Shown: positions 51,771 through 60,764, counted from the first letter of the stretch. The stretch: 64,000 bases of DNA from Aeoliella sp052161615 (GCF_052161615.1 NZ_CP197417.1:2480001-2544000); one strand, 5' to 3'. Notes: generated by a model from the sequence alone, not told the origin. Made by a program: numbers and translations.

Positions 51771-54700
51771 GACTCCGTCACTCGCTCGCAACGCCTGCGA
51801 CACATCCCGCAGCCACTCTTCGGTTGGCATGCCATAGGGGCGGAACTTCTCGGACTCCCCCGTCTCATCGTTATAGATGAGCGCGCGATGCGGCGTCAGG
51901 TTGCTGGCGGCCGGCGTATCAAGCAAGTTGCTGCTGTCGGCCGCCGACATTTGGAACACCACTCGCATTTCGAACTCGCGCATGGCGAGGCGATCGAACA
52001 ACCGCGTCACGGCGTTGTACCCATCGCACCACACCAAGACATGAATGTTCCACTGCGGCCCGTTCTTCAGGATCTCGGCGAGTTGCTTGTCGGTTGCGGG
52101 TGGTTTGTCGCGATCCATCGAGAAACTGAAATCATCCTCGCTCTTACGGAGTTCGCGGAAACGCGACGCGTTGTGAATCACTAGGTAGATCGGCGGGGCC
52201 GCTTCGTCCCCTTCGGTATCTCGGCGGGTGAGTTCCGTTGCCACGCGGGCGATCACCTCGGCAACATCGCGCTGTGCGACCAGCTCGGCCGAGTCGCCAA
52301 GTGCCGTGGCGACTTGCGGCCAGACGCCTTCGCCCACATCGCCTGGCCGCGCGCCATCGAACACGTAAAGCTTCGCCTTGGGATTGGCGGCTGCCAGCGA
52401 AATGGCCGCCGTGGTCATGACGCCGAGCGCTGCGGCGGGCTGCTGGCCTACGACCAACAGATTGCTTCCACCGTGCGGAGCGAAAGTGGCCGACGTGGGC
52501 GGCTTGATCGCCACCGCAGAGCCGAGCCACGCTACGGGTGCGCGAGTGCCGGTCTCGGCTTCATTGGACTCGCCCTTCAGCAGCGCCACGAGTTCGCCAT
52601 TCTCTCGCGGGTCGGCGGGGGCGTTGCCTTCGAACACAATCGGCTCGCGCGGTGCGAGGCCACGTTCGCGGCGGAGCTTGTTCACCTCGGCGAGATGGCC
52701 AGCACGCTCGCGGTCCGATAGCCACACGACTTGAAATGGCTGATTGGCCGTCACCATGCCGTTTTGGTCGTTGTAGATCGCTTCGCCGGGCCGGCTGAGG
52801 AACCGCGCGGCCTGATTGCGCTCGTCGCTGAGAATGAGGTGCGCATCCGCCTCGCTACATTGCAGCGCCACGCGGACTGCCATCTGCCCCAGCGTGCTCC
52901 GCGCGAGCGAATAGGCACCTGACAGGGTTTGCGAACCGAGCAGCACGTGCATACCAAACGCACGCCCTTGCCGCACTAACCGGTCGAGCAGCAGGCCGGC
53001 TTCCTGGGCGAGCTTGTCGTCCTCGACGAATAGTTCTTGAAATTCGTCGACCACCAGCAGCACGCGGGGCATGGGTTCGTTCGGGTGATCGGCGCGGTAG
53101 TCGCCCAGGCTTTGCACGCCCGCTTCGCGGAACTTCTCGCCGCGCCGGCGGAGTTCTTCGTCGAGTCGCTCGAGGACGCTCAAACCGAATTCGCGCTCGC
53201 TCTCGATGGCGATTACTTCGGCATGGGGCAAGTTGTGCGTGGCGTACGACTTGAACTCGACACCCTTCTTGAAGTCAACCAAGTAGAACCGCAGTTCTTC
53301 GGGGCTGAAGTGCATCGCCCCGCTGGTCACGAGGGCATGGAGGAACGTCGATTTGCCTGAGCCCGTCTTGCCGGCCACCAGCAGGTGCTGCGCAGTTCCT
53401 TTGCCAAGTCGCACGTACTGCAATCGATTTGCCCCCGCGCGCCCGATGGGGATGGCGAGCTCACGGTCGCACGTTTCCGTCCACCATTGCGATTCCTGCG
53501 GAACCACGACGCTAAAGGGCACTTCGACACGGATCGACTCTTTCGCGGCTTTCCCGGCTTGCTTCATGAGCCGCACAAGCGCTTCGCTCTCCATCGGCTC
53601 GGGGAGCGCGAGGGGCATGTGCTCGAAGGCCGGGTAGCGCCACACGAACTTCTGATCCGCGTCGACCCAATCGAGATGCACCGACGTGGCTCGCAGGTCG
53701 TCCATCGCGAAGTCGTTTGGCAGGCGGTGCTTTCGGTCATGGGACAACAGCACGTAGATGCCACACCGCGGCCCGCCAGCCACTAGGCTCACCAGCCGCC
53801 GCGCGGCGGTGTCGGTGAAGCCGTGCGGGAAGTTCGCGATCGCGAGAACCTGGAACGGCTCGGCGACCTCGCCCGCCTGGGCGTTGTACTCGTGGATCGT
53901 CGCGTACTCGTTGCGAAGGTACTTCTGCAGCACCGTTTCCATGTGCGCGGTAAGCCGGGTGAGCTGCTCGTCGATGTCGCGCGACTCCGACCAGATGCGG
54001 CCGTTGATCAGGTTCTCGTCGTGATCGGCAAGGTGCATGAACGACGAGAAGCTCTCGCCGAGCTTCACGGGATCGCAAATCGTGAACCGCACCTTGCCGG
54101 GCGGCATAGCGGTGAGAAAGCGGACCATTAGCGTTTGCAGCAGTTCGACCGCGACTCCCCTCCCCTCCCCTTCGGCACTCGCAACCAGTGACGGCTGCTC
54201 GTGCAGCGCGACGAGTGTCGGCAAGTGCAGCGAAGTTTCGCTGGGGCGAAGTTCAGCGTTGGCGGACAGAGCGTGGCGTACCTTCGCTAGGTCGAGCGTC
54301 GCGTCGCCAAATTGAATCGCTTCGGCCGCTTCGGTGGTCTTGGGCCAAGTGTCGTAGTCGGTGTGGTTCCAGTCGGGGAAAAGCCGGTCGCACCGCGCGT
54401 TCATGTCGGCGAGTTCATTGCGAATGGCTTCGAAGCCTGAGAACCACGCCTCACGCATCGTCTGCCACTCCGACGTTTGGCGATCGACTACGGCGGCGAG
54501 GCTCGCGTCGCGCGTCTGCCGCAGTTCCTGCGAAACCACATCGAAGCTGGTGCTCAATTCGTGCAGTTTCTTGTGATGCTGCTGTTCGATCTCGGCCGAT
54601 TGCGTCTGATGTTGTTGCTTGAGCTGCGTGAGCAATGCCGGGTACTTGGCGTTGGCATCGGCGAGCGTCGTATCCTTCCAGGTCTCGATGTTCGCGAGAT

Positions 54701-55679
54701 TCGTACGGGCATTGGACTCTGCGTCGGCCAGTTCGCGATCGCGGACCGCCAGCAGCTTCTCGGCTTGCTTTCGGCTTTCGTCGCGAGCCACTTGCGCGGC
54801 GAGCTCAATGGCACCCCGGGCGGCCGACTGATCGCCGGCGAGTTGGTCGTACGCCTGGCGCGCGGCCTTGACCATTCGCCCCCGCAGTACGAAGCCACCG
54901 ACGCCTGTGATCAGCGCCGTAAGCACTACGCTGCCGCCGAGCCACACCGGCCAGTTAAGCCAGCCAACGCCAAACCCCAGAACCACAACCAGCAATACCA
55001 AAATGGCCATCGGAATGGCGAACGGCGTGAAACCTTCGAACAGCTGCAGCCCGCGCCGGTTTTGCAGTTCGGTGATACCGTCACGCAGCGCGTCGATCTT
55101 TGAGGCGACTAGCGCACGCGCGGCGTCGGTGTTCTCGGGCTTGGTGCCGTCGCCCGCAGGTGGCGGGGGCGGCGTCGTGCTCCACTCGTCCTTCCATAGC
55201 CGCCGGGCGCGGAGGATTTCAACGATGTCGGCCCGAAGCTGGTCGATCTCTGCCTGCCGTCCGGCGAGTTCTTTTTGTACCTCGGCGAGCGCCTCGCGGG
55301 GATTGTTCTTCGAAGCATCGAACACCGCGAGTGCTTGCCAGATGGTCTGCTTCTTGTGCTCGTTCGTGGTTCGGACGGTCGTGGTGTACTTCGCTTCGGT
55401 TTCTTCGCGAATCCGCCGGTACTCGGCCTGAGTGGAATTGCGAGTCGTCTCGTGGTTCGTTGTGAGCGTTTCAACCAGCTGGCGATGTGCCTCTTCCTCG
55501 GCCGCCTTGGCCGATTGGTAGTTGGTATCGGCCTCTTTGGACTTTTGGTCGTAGGTCTGCTTTGCCGTGGCGAGGCCTTCGGCGTGCTCGCGAGCGATGC
55601 GCTCCTCGTCCAATTGCCGCTGGTTGGCGAGGCGCTGGAGGTCGCGCATCAATTCAAGCTGGCGGCGAGTCGAAAGCAC
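51765..55679 (-). CDS. Coiled-coil FtsK/SpoIIIE-type ATPase, candidate type VII-like secretion motor
   Basis: A 1304-residue protein from GTG 55679 (an ATG at 55649 is possible). The N-terminal coiled coil (about 1-160) is followed by two membrane helices (about 217-237 and 245-266), a second coiled coil (about 270-400) and three ATPase-like modules. Module 1 (about 455-690) has a ruined P-loop (ASAEGEGRG). Module 2 (about 735-1000) has an intact Walker A GKTGSGKST (770-778), VDFKKGVEF and Walker B VLLVVDEF (Asp878, Glu879). Module 3 (about 1040-1290) lacks both (VVGQQPAAAL; YLVIHN). Three serial FtsK modules behind two membrane helices is the plan of EssC/EccC. Two WXG100-like genes precede it. 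The coiled coils replace the FHA or ubiquitin-like N termini of known systems. Confidence 0.85.
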   Translation of the reverse strand: MLSTRRQLELMRDLQRLANQRQLDEERIAREHAEGLATAKQTYDQKSKEADTNYQSAKAAEEEAHRQLVETLTTNHETTRNSTQAEYRRIREETEAKYTTTVRTTNEHKKQTIWQALAVFDASKNNPREALAEVQKELAGRQAEIDQLRADIVEILRARRLWKDEWSTTPPPPPAGDGTKPENTDAARALVASKIDALRDGITELQNRRGLQLFEGFTPFAIPMAILVLLVVVLGFGVGWLNWPVWLGGSVVLTALITGVGGFVLRGRMVKAARQAYDQLAGDQSAARGAIELAAQVARDESRKQAEKLLAVRDRELADAESNARTNLANIETWKDTTLADANAKYPALLTQLKQQHQTQSAEIEQQHHKKLHELSTSFDVVSQELRQTRDASLAAVVDRQTSEWQTMREAWFSGFEAIRNELADMNARCDRLFPDWNHTDYDTWPKTTEAAEAIQFGDATLDLAKVRHALSANAELRPSETSLHLPTLVALHEQPSLVASAEGEGRGVAVELLQTLMVRFLTAMPPGKVRFTICDPVKLGESFSSFMHLADHDENLINGRIWSESRDIDEQLTRLTAHMETVLQKYLRNEYATIHEYNAQAGEVAEPFQVLAIANFPHGFTDTAARRLVSLVAGGPRCGIYVLLSHDRKHRLPNDFAMDDLRATSVHLDWVDADQKFVWRYPAFEHMPLALPEPMESEALVRLMKQAGKAAKESIRVEVPFSVVVPQESQWWTETCDRELAIPIGRAGANRLQYVRLGKGTAQHLLVAGKTGSGKSTFLHALVTSGAMHFSPEELRFYLVDFKKGVEFKSYATHNLPHAEVIAIESEREFGLSVLERLDEELRRRGEKFREAGVQSLGDYRADHPNEPMPRVLLVVDEFQELFVEDDKLAQEAGLLLDRLVRQGRAFGMHVLLGSQTLSGAYSLARSTLGQMAVRVALQCSEADAHLILSDERNQAARFLSRPGEAIYNDQNGMVTANQPFQVVWLSDRERAGHLAEVNKLRRERGLAPREPIVFEGNAPADPRENGELVALLKGESNEAETGTRAPVAWLGSAVAIKPPTSATFAPHGGSNLLVVGQQPAAALGVMTTAAISLAAANPKAKLYVFDGARPGDVGEGVWPQVATALGDSAELVAQRDVAEVIARVATELTRRDTEGDEAAPPIYLVIHNASRFRELRKSEDDFSFSMDRDKPPATDKQLAEILKNGPQWNIHVLVWCDGYNAVTRLFDRLAMREFEMRVVFQMSAADSSNLLDTPAASNLTPHRALIYNDETGESEKFRPYGMPTEEWLRDVSQALRASDGVL

Positions 55680-55726
55680 GGGGCGGCACGTGGAGTCAGA
55701 GGTAGGTTACCGTCGAATTCGTCCAA

Positions 55727-55751
55727 TAGCCGACGAGCTACGCCTCGTCGG
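55727..55751 (+). repeat. Palindromic repeat, family H, copy 1
   Basis: TAGCCGACGAGCTACGCCTC followed by GTCGG forms a hairpin (CCGACGAG/CTCGTCGG). The inverse copy is at 57219-57243, so the pair brackets the three small genes. Confidence 0.85.
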
Positions 55752-55770
55752 ACAACACTTCGCAACTCGT

Positions 55771-55995
55771 TCACTTCTCGCAGTCGCGCTGCGCCTCACG
55801 TAGCAGCGAGTCCATCCGCCCAATCGCGTCGAGCGAAATCTTCACCACTGGTATCATCGGTTCCAGGTGATGCTCCTGGAAGGCGCGGCTCGCCTCGTCG
55901 TTCCATTCTTGCGTGGCTTCCGCCCACGCCAGTTCCAGATGCTCCAGCGCCCGGCGAATCCGCCCTGCTCCGGATTGAAGGTCCGTCGATTTCAT
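55771..55995 (-). CDS. WXG100-like small protein
   Basis: A 74-residue helical protein. A first helix (about 6-28, AGRIRRALEHLELAWAEATQE) leads to a turn WNDE and a second helix (ASRAFQEHHLEPMIPVVKISLDAIGRMDSLLREA). This helix-W-x-x-helix layout with an aromatic four to eight residues after the turn is that of WXG100 proteins, although the Gly is replaced by Asp. No signal peptide is present. It starts 18 bases after the coiled-coil gene and precedes the FtsK-like ATPase gene by 91 bases, so the three are very likely co-transcribed. Candidate secreted substrate or partner of the ATPase. Confidence 0.65.
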   Translation of the reverse strand: MKSTDLQSGAGRIRRALEHLELAWAEATQEWNDEASRAFQEHHLEPMIPVVKISLDAIGRMDSLLREAQRDCEK

Positions 55996-56013
55996 CGCTT
56001 AGGTGGCCTCCAA

Positions 56014-56595
56014 TTATTCGGGTTGCGGTTTTTCTTCGGCCGGCCCGGCGACTGTCGGCTCGTCAGCACCTGTCATCACCGCCTGGATGTCGAGCCTCGG
56101 AATGGCCGTCGGCGAGCCGAGCCGGTGGTATTCGTCGATGCGGGCCATCAATCTTCCCAGCGCGGCCATCGCCTTGGGGACATCGATTTCGCCGCACGTT
56201 TTGAGTTGCGAGATCCGCCCCTCGTATTCGAACAATTCGTGCCGGACTTCGCGACACCAGTTTTTAAGCCGCTCGGCCTTTTGTTCGCAGTATTGGAAGT
56301 GCGCTTGGGCCTTCTTTAAGGCCGCCCGCTGCTCGGTGCAACTGGGCCGCTCGTCGGCCACCGGGTACATCAGGCAGCGATTGAGGTCCTTCTTGGCCTG
56401 CTCGACCATGTCCCACGCGACTCGAAGCTGGTTCTTCCAGTACCGAGGCCGATCGTGTTCCAACCAGTCCAGCATCCGCCGACTCTCGGCCGCAATCTCG
56501 GTGAGCCCCTCGTCCACCTGATGCGCAAAACTTGCCAGGGCCGTCCTCACGGACTGAATTGCTTCGGTGTTATGGACGTAAGCAGGGCCAGGCAT
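56014..56595 (-). CDS. Coiled-coil protein of the WXG100/FtsK locus
   Basis: A 193-residue, mostly helical protein, not matching a named family. The N-terminal 50 residues (AIQSVRTALASFAHQVDEGLTEIAAESRRMLDW) resemble the first part of a WXG100 or LXG-type helical hairpin. A Trp-rich turn (LEHDRPRYWKNQLRVAWDMVEQAKKDL) follows, then another long coiled coil with three Cys residues (ERPSC, HFQYCEQKAERLKNWCREV) and a Pro/Glu-rich tail. No membrane helix or signal peptide. Position between the two WXG100-like genes suggests a secreted LXG-like substrate, chaperone or adaptor. Confidence 0.65.
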   Translation of the reverse strand: MPGPAYVHNTEAIQSVRTALASFAHQVDEGLTEIAAESRRMLDWLEHDRPRYWKNQLRVAWDMVEQAKKDLNRCLMYPVADERPSCTEQRAALKKAQAHFQYCEQKAERLKNWCREVRHELFEYEGRISQLKTCGEIDVPKAMAALGRLMARIDEYHRLGSPTAIPRLDIQAVMTGADEPTVAGPAEEKPQPE

Positions 56596-56604
56596 GAGGA
56601 GGGC

Positions 56605-56857
56605 TAACCACAGGGGGCACGGAGGTCGCAGGGGATTGGATAGAATGGGACGCGGATGACGCGGATTGGGCAGGATTAGCGCGGATAAGGAGTGAATCAG
56701 TAGGCCGATGTTGCTTGAGTTAGTTTAGGCTCCCTGTTACTTCTAGTCCCGAAAATAAGAGTGAGCGGATCCGCGTCCATCCTGTAAAATCCGCGTCATC
56801 CGCGTCCTTATTTCATCACTTCTCCGTGCCCTCCATGTTCTCCGTGGTTCACTTCCC
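56605..56857. repeat. Inverted pair of composite GCGGAT repeats inside the WXG100/FtsK locus (family D)
   Basis: GGACGCGGATGACGCGGATT at 56648-56667 is repeated, perfectly inverted, as AATCCGCGTCATCCGCGTCC at 56788-56807. On the outer sides both copies continue into a CCAC/GGGCACGGAG-type stretch (56607-56625 and 56820-56852), so the whole 250-base gap between two genes is an inverted composite element. Confidence 0.85.
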
Positions 56858-57130
56858 CTACCGCTGCGACAAGTAGTCCTCGATCCGCTCGGCTTTGCGG
56901 ATCAGGAACGGCGCGTGTTCGTTCGTGGCTTCCATCGTTCGGGCGATGGCTTTGATGTGTTGTTCGAAGTCTTCGACGAACTTCTTGTGTTCCTGGTCGC
57001 GCCAGGTGGCGCTCAGGCCATGAAGCTGGCCCGAGAGCGCGGTAAGGCCCGCTTCGAGTTCGGCGTTGAACTTCTTGAGGTTCGCCGCGAACCGCCTTAG
57101 TTCGTTCGGATCGACAATGGCTTGCGACAT
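56858..57130 (-). CDS. WXG100 family protein
   Basis: A 90-residue protein from ATG 57130; the frame is open to 57175, but GGAGG ten bases upstream supports this start. It opens MSQAIVDPNELRRFAANLKKFNAELEAGLTALSGQLHGLSA, one long helix, then the turn TWRDQEHKKFVEDFEQHIKAI with Trp-x-Asp and the Phe eight residues after the Trp, then the second helix ending YLSQR. Length, all-helical hairpin and turn are those of WXG100 (ESAT-6-like) type VII substrates. No signal peptide, as expected. A 262-base repeat gap separates it from the coiled-coil gene. Confidence 0.8.
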   Translation of the reverse strand: MSQAIVDPNELRRFAANLKKFNAELEAGLTALSGQLHGLSATWRDQEHKKFVEDFEQHIKAIARTMEATNEHAPFLIRKAERIEDYLSQR

Positions 57131-57218
57131 ACGAGGGGGGCCTCCGAAGGGGGAGTGCTGTGGCAACCCTGCCATTATAGGCGGCGCGAGCGCAGCGAGC
57201 GACTAGCGCGTGGGGTTC

Positions 57219-57243
57219 CTCCGACGAGATGTAGCTCGTCGGC
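57219..57243 (-). repeat. Palindromic repeat, family H, copy 2 (inverted)
   Basis: CCGACGAGATGTAGCTCGTC followed by GGCTA; the reverse complement matches 55727-55751 in all but two to three positions. Confidence 0.85.
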
Positions 57244-57287
57244 TACCCGCGCGAAGCGACTTGTTGACAAACTGCAACGTTCGACGA

Positions 57288-60200
57288 TTACGCCGCCGAG
57301 TTTCCCAGCTTCAGGTCGCGGGCGTGCTTGGCGGTCAGGGCCACGGCCTGGCGGATTTGCTCGGACGTGTGGTCGCTGGTGATAAAGAACCGCAGGCGTG
57401 CCGCGTGTTCTTCCACCGCCGGGTGCAGAATTGGCTGCACGTTGATGCCCGACTTGAACAGCCGGTCGGCCAGCCGCAGCGCGGCGGGCGAGCTGCCCGT
57501 GATCACTGGCACGATAGGCGTCCCGCGGCTTGCGCCGGTGTCGAGACCCGCTTCGTTCGCAAGCGCCAGGAACAGCGAGCTGTTCTCTTGCAGCTTGGTC
57601 ACGCGTTCGGGCTGGTCGAGTAGCCGCTTGAGCGACGCCAAGGCCGCCGCCGTGTTGGCGGGCGACAAGCCGACGCTATAGACGAAGCCAGGTGCCGTGT
57701 ACTTCAGGTACTCGATGATCTCTTTACGAGCCGCGATATAGCCACCGCAGCTACCGAGCGATTTGCTCATGGTACCCATCCACAGGTCGACCCGCTTAGC
57801 GTCGACGCCGTAGTGAGCCGCGATACCACGGCCACCCGGGCCGATGGTGCCCAGCGAGTGGGCTTCGTCGACCATCAGGTAGGTTTTGTACTCTTCCTTC
57901 AGGGCGACGAACTCGGGCAGAGGCGCGATGTCGCCGTCCATGCTGTAGACGCCCTCGATCACAATCAGCACCCGACGGTACTCGTTGCGGCACGTGGCCA
58001 AAAGCTCTCGGCACGCCAAGGGATCGTTATGCGGGAAAGCCCGACGGCGAGCTCCCGACAGCTTGCAGCCCTGAACAATGCTGTTGTGCGACAGCGCGTC
58101 GTGCAGGATCAAGTCGCCCGGGCCAAACAGGTGGCCGATGGTCGTTTCGTTGGTCGCGTGACCGCCGACCATGGTGATGGCCGACTCGACACCCAGGAAC
58201 CGCGCGATCTCGGCTTCGAGCTGACCGTGCAGCGGCTTCTCGCCTGACACCAATCGGCTGGCCGACACGCTGGTGCCGTAACGAGCAGTGGCATTCTGCG
58301 AGGCGGCCACGACAATCGGATCGCCCGACATGCCGAGGTAGTTGTAGCTGCAGAAGTTTACCAGCTCGCGGCCATTGATCATCGTCCGATCGTTGGTCAG
58401 GCCTTGGTGAACGGTAAAGTAAGGATTCGGCAGGCCGACCTTCTTCGTGAGGCTGAGCGTTTCCTGGAGCGCTAGGTACTCGGGGGACTTGGCGAAGTCG
58501 AAGTCCCCTTCGGTGACCTCGCGATTCACCGGGGCAGAGCGCTGCTGGCCACCGAGCTCGCGTTCAACGGCGCTGACGATGTCCGCCGGCGTGTGCATGT
58601 CGAGCACGGCTTCTTCCGAGAATCGTCCGCCAAAACGCTCTTCGAGCGCGGCGACGATTTCCATCCGCTCCAGCGAGTCGAGACCCAGTGACACGAGGTC
58701 GGTATCGAGCGCCAAGCCACGGGCGCGGTCCTTGCCGACGTTCTCGATCACTTCCATCACGGCCTTCGAAGTGGCCGAGCTGAGCTGCGAAGGAGAGGGC
58801 TGCGAAGTGGTGACGGGCTGCGACTTGCTCGCTGTGGTCTTGGATTCGGTACCGCCAGTGCTGCCAACGCTGCTTACCACGTCCAGTTCTCCGGCTAAGT
58901 ACTCTTTGCGGCAGGCGTAGCGCTGCAGCTTGCCGCTCGAGGTCTTGGGTAGCGAATTGGGCGAAACCAGCACCACGGCAGCCGGCATGACTTCGTGCAC
59001 TTCCGACACGCGTCGGCGAATTGCCTCGGCTAGCTCGTTGCCCTCGGTCTTCTGGCGGCGAGCGAGTTCCTGGATGACCACCAGCTGCTCGCCCTCAGGG
59101 CCATCGATCGCGAACGCGGCGGTCCGAGTCCCTGCGAGGGCGTCGTTCACCGAGCGAGCGGTTTCTTCGATATCGTGCGGGTAGTGGTTCACACCGCGGA
59201 TGATCACCAGGTCCTTGCGGCGGCCAATGACGTACAGCCCCGTGGAGTCCATCAGTCCCAAGTCGCCGGTGCGGAGGAACCGCTTCTCGACCCCTGGAAT
59301 CTGGTTGGCGAATACTTCCCGAGAGAGTTCTTCACGGCCCCAATAGCCCTGCGACACGCTATCGCCGGACACCCAGATTTCTCCAATGGAGCCCTTCGGG
59401 CTTTCGATACCGGTTTCGGGATCAACGATGCGAACGTCCTGATCCAGCAGGCCATGACCACACTCGACCAGCGTTTGCATCTGGTGGTCTTCGCTCGCCG
59501 AAGTGGCGTCCTTCAGCACGCCCTCTTGCAGCGCGACGGCATCGACCGTGCGGGTGCGGGCTGCTGTGTGGCGGTGGCCACCGGCGACCAGCAGGGTCGA
59601 CTCGGCCAAACCATAGCAGGGATAGAACGCCTCGCGTCGGAAGCCGCTGATGGCGAACTTCTCGGTGAAGCGGCGGAGCGTTTCGGCGCGGATTGGCTCG
59701 GCACCGTTGAACGCCAAGCTCCAGCGGCTCAGGTCGAGCTGGGCGGCTTGCTCGTCGGTCACGCGGTCGACGCACAGGTCGTAGGCGAAGTTCGGCCCAC
59801 CGCTGATGGTCGCCCCCGTGGACGAAATCATCTGCAACCAGCGAAGGGGTTGCTGCAGGAAGTGGGCCGGGGACATGAGCGTGCAGTAGGTGCCGGCGTA
59901 GAGCGGCTCGATGATGCCGCCGATCAGGCCCATGTCGTGGTACAGCGGGAGCCAGAATACGGCGCGATCGTCGGCGGAGGTTTCGAAACCTTCGCGAATC
60001 ACCGCGGCGTTCGCTAGCAAGTTGCGATGCGTCAGCATCACGCCCTTGGGATCGCCGGTCGAGCCCGAGGTGTATTGGAGGAAGGCCAAGTCGTCAGGGC
60101 TGACTTTGGTGGGCGACCAATGGTTGGAGTCGGCGACGTTGATTTTGTCCGTAGGCCACCACGATAGCTTCCGCAACACGGCGTCGGCTTCGAGCATGCC

Positions 60201-60764
60201 CTCGGTGCGAACCAAGGCGTGTTCGGTCGATAGCACCACCGAGGCATCGGCGTCCTGCACCACGCGGTCGATGCGGTCGGCATTCCGGTTACGGCGCGGC
60301 GGATACGCTGGCACGGCAACGACGCCGGCGTAAAGGCATCCAAAGAACGCTGCCACGAAATCGAGACCCGACGGATAGAGCATCAGCGCCCGGCCGCCAC
60401 TCATGCCAGCATGCTGCAGGCGAGCGGCAATCGCGCGAGCACGACGGTCGAGCTCGGCGTAGGTGATGTGCTCGAGCTTTTGGTCGCCGTCGACCGCGTA
60501 GCTGAACGCGTACTGGTTACCGAGTTCCGCCGCGCGTGTCCGCAGCAGGTCGACCAGGGTGGCCGGCTGACGAGCAGCCTTTTCACCACCACCGTGCGAT
60601 GCGTGGGCAAAGCTATGCTCGGCGATCGAGTGGCCACTCCCCCAACTGGGCAGTGCTGAGCGAGGCGAAGATGCCGCACCGAAGGCGCTAAAGGAATTCA
60701 TGTCGGCGGGGGGGAGTTGGTAGGCGCGGGAGGGGGGAAGTGCCAGCACGGTGGTCGGCACCAT
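57288..60764 (-). CDS. Fatty acyl-AMP ligase / acyl carrier / alpha-oxoamine synthase fusion
   Basis: A 1158-residue three-part enzyme. Residues about 60-630: fatty acyl-AMP ligase, with YTSGSTGDPKG (231-241), LPLYHDMGL, AFNGAEPIR, YGLAEST, RTGDLG and catalytic Lys612 in PKTSSGKLQR. About 665-745: acyl carrier domain with phosphopantetheine Ser697 in GLDSLE. About 770-1150: PLP-dependent alpha-oxoamine synthase of the AONS/serine palmitoyltransferase type, with NYLGMSGD, VDEAHSLGTIG (Asp966, His969) and PLP Lys1001 in TMSKSLGS. The expected reaction is loading of a free fatty acid on the carrier and decarboxylative condensation with an amino acid to a 3-keto-amine lipid. It lies just upstream of the WXG100 gene on the same strand. 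Confidence 0.93.
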   Translation of the reverse strand: MVPTTVLALPPSRAYQLPPADMNSFSAFGAASSPRSALPSWGSGHSIAEHSFAHASHGGGEKAARQPATLVDLLRTRAAELGNQYAFSYAVDGDQKLEHITYAELDRRARAIAARLQHAGMSGGRALMLYPSGLDFVAAFFGCLYAGVVAVPAYPPRRNRNADRIDRVVQDADASVVLSTEHALVRTEGMLEADAVLRKLSWWPTDKINVADSNHWSPTKVSPDDLAFLQYTSGSTGDPKGVMLTHRNLLANAAVIREGFETSADDRAVFWLPLYHDMGLIGGIIEPLYAGTYCTLMSPAHFLQQPLRWLQMISSTGATISGGPNFAYDLCVDRVTDEQAAQLDLSRWSLAFNGAEPIRAETLRRFTEKFAISGFRREAFYPCYGLAESTLLVAGGHRHTAARTRTVDAVALQEGVLKDATSASEDHQMQTLVECGHGLLDQDVRIVDPETGIESPKGSIGEIWVSGDSVSQGYWGREELSREVFANQIPGVEKRFLRTGDLGLMDSTGLYVIGRRKDLVIIRGVNHYPHDIEETARSVNDALAGTRTAAFAIDGPEGEQLVVIQELARRQKTEGNELAEAIRRRVSEVHEVMPAAVVLVSPNSLPKTSSGKLQRYACRKEYLAGELDVVSSVGSTGGTESKTTASKSQPVTTSQPSPSQLSSATSKAVMEVIENVGKDRARGLALDTDLVSLGLDSLERMEIVAALEERFGGRFSEEAVLDMHTPADIVSAVERELGGQQRSAPVNREVTEGDFDFAKSPEYLALQETLSLTKKVGLPNPYFTVHQGLTNDRTMINGRELVNFCSYNYLGMSGDPIVVAASQNATARYGTSVSASRLVSGEKPLHGQLEAEIARFLGVESAITMVGGHATNETTIGHLFGPGDLILHDALSHNSIVQGCKLSGARRRAFPHNDPLACRELLATCRNEYRRVLIVIEGVYSMDGDIAPLPEFVALKEEYKTYLMVDEAHSLGTIGPGGRGIAAHYGVDAKRVDLWMGTMSKSLGSCGGYIAARKEIIEYLKYTAPGFVYSVGLSPANTAAALASLKRLLDQPERVTKLQENSSLFLALANEAGLDTGASRGTPIVPVITGSSPAALRLADRLFKSGINVQPILHPAVEEHAARLRFFITSDHTSEQIRQAVALTAKHARDLKLGNSAA

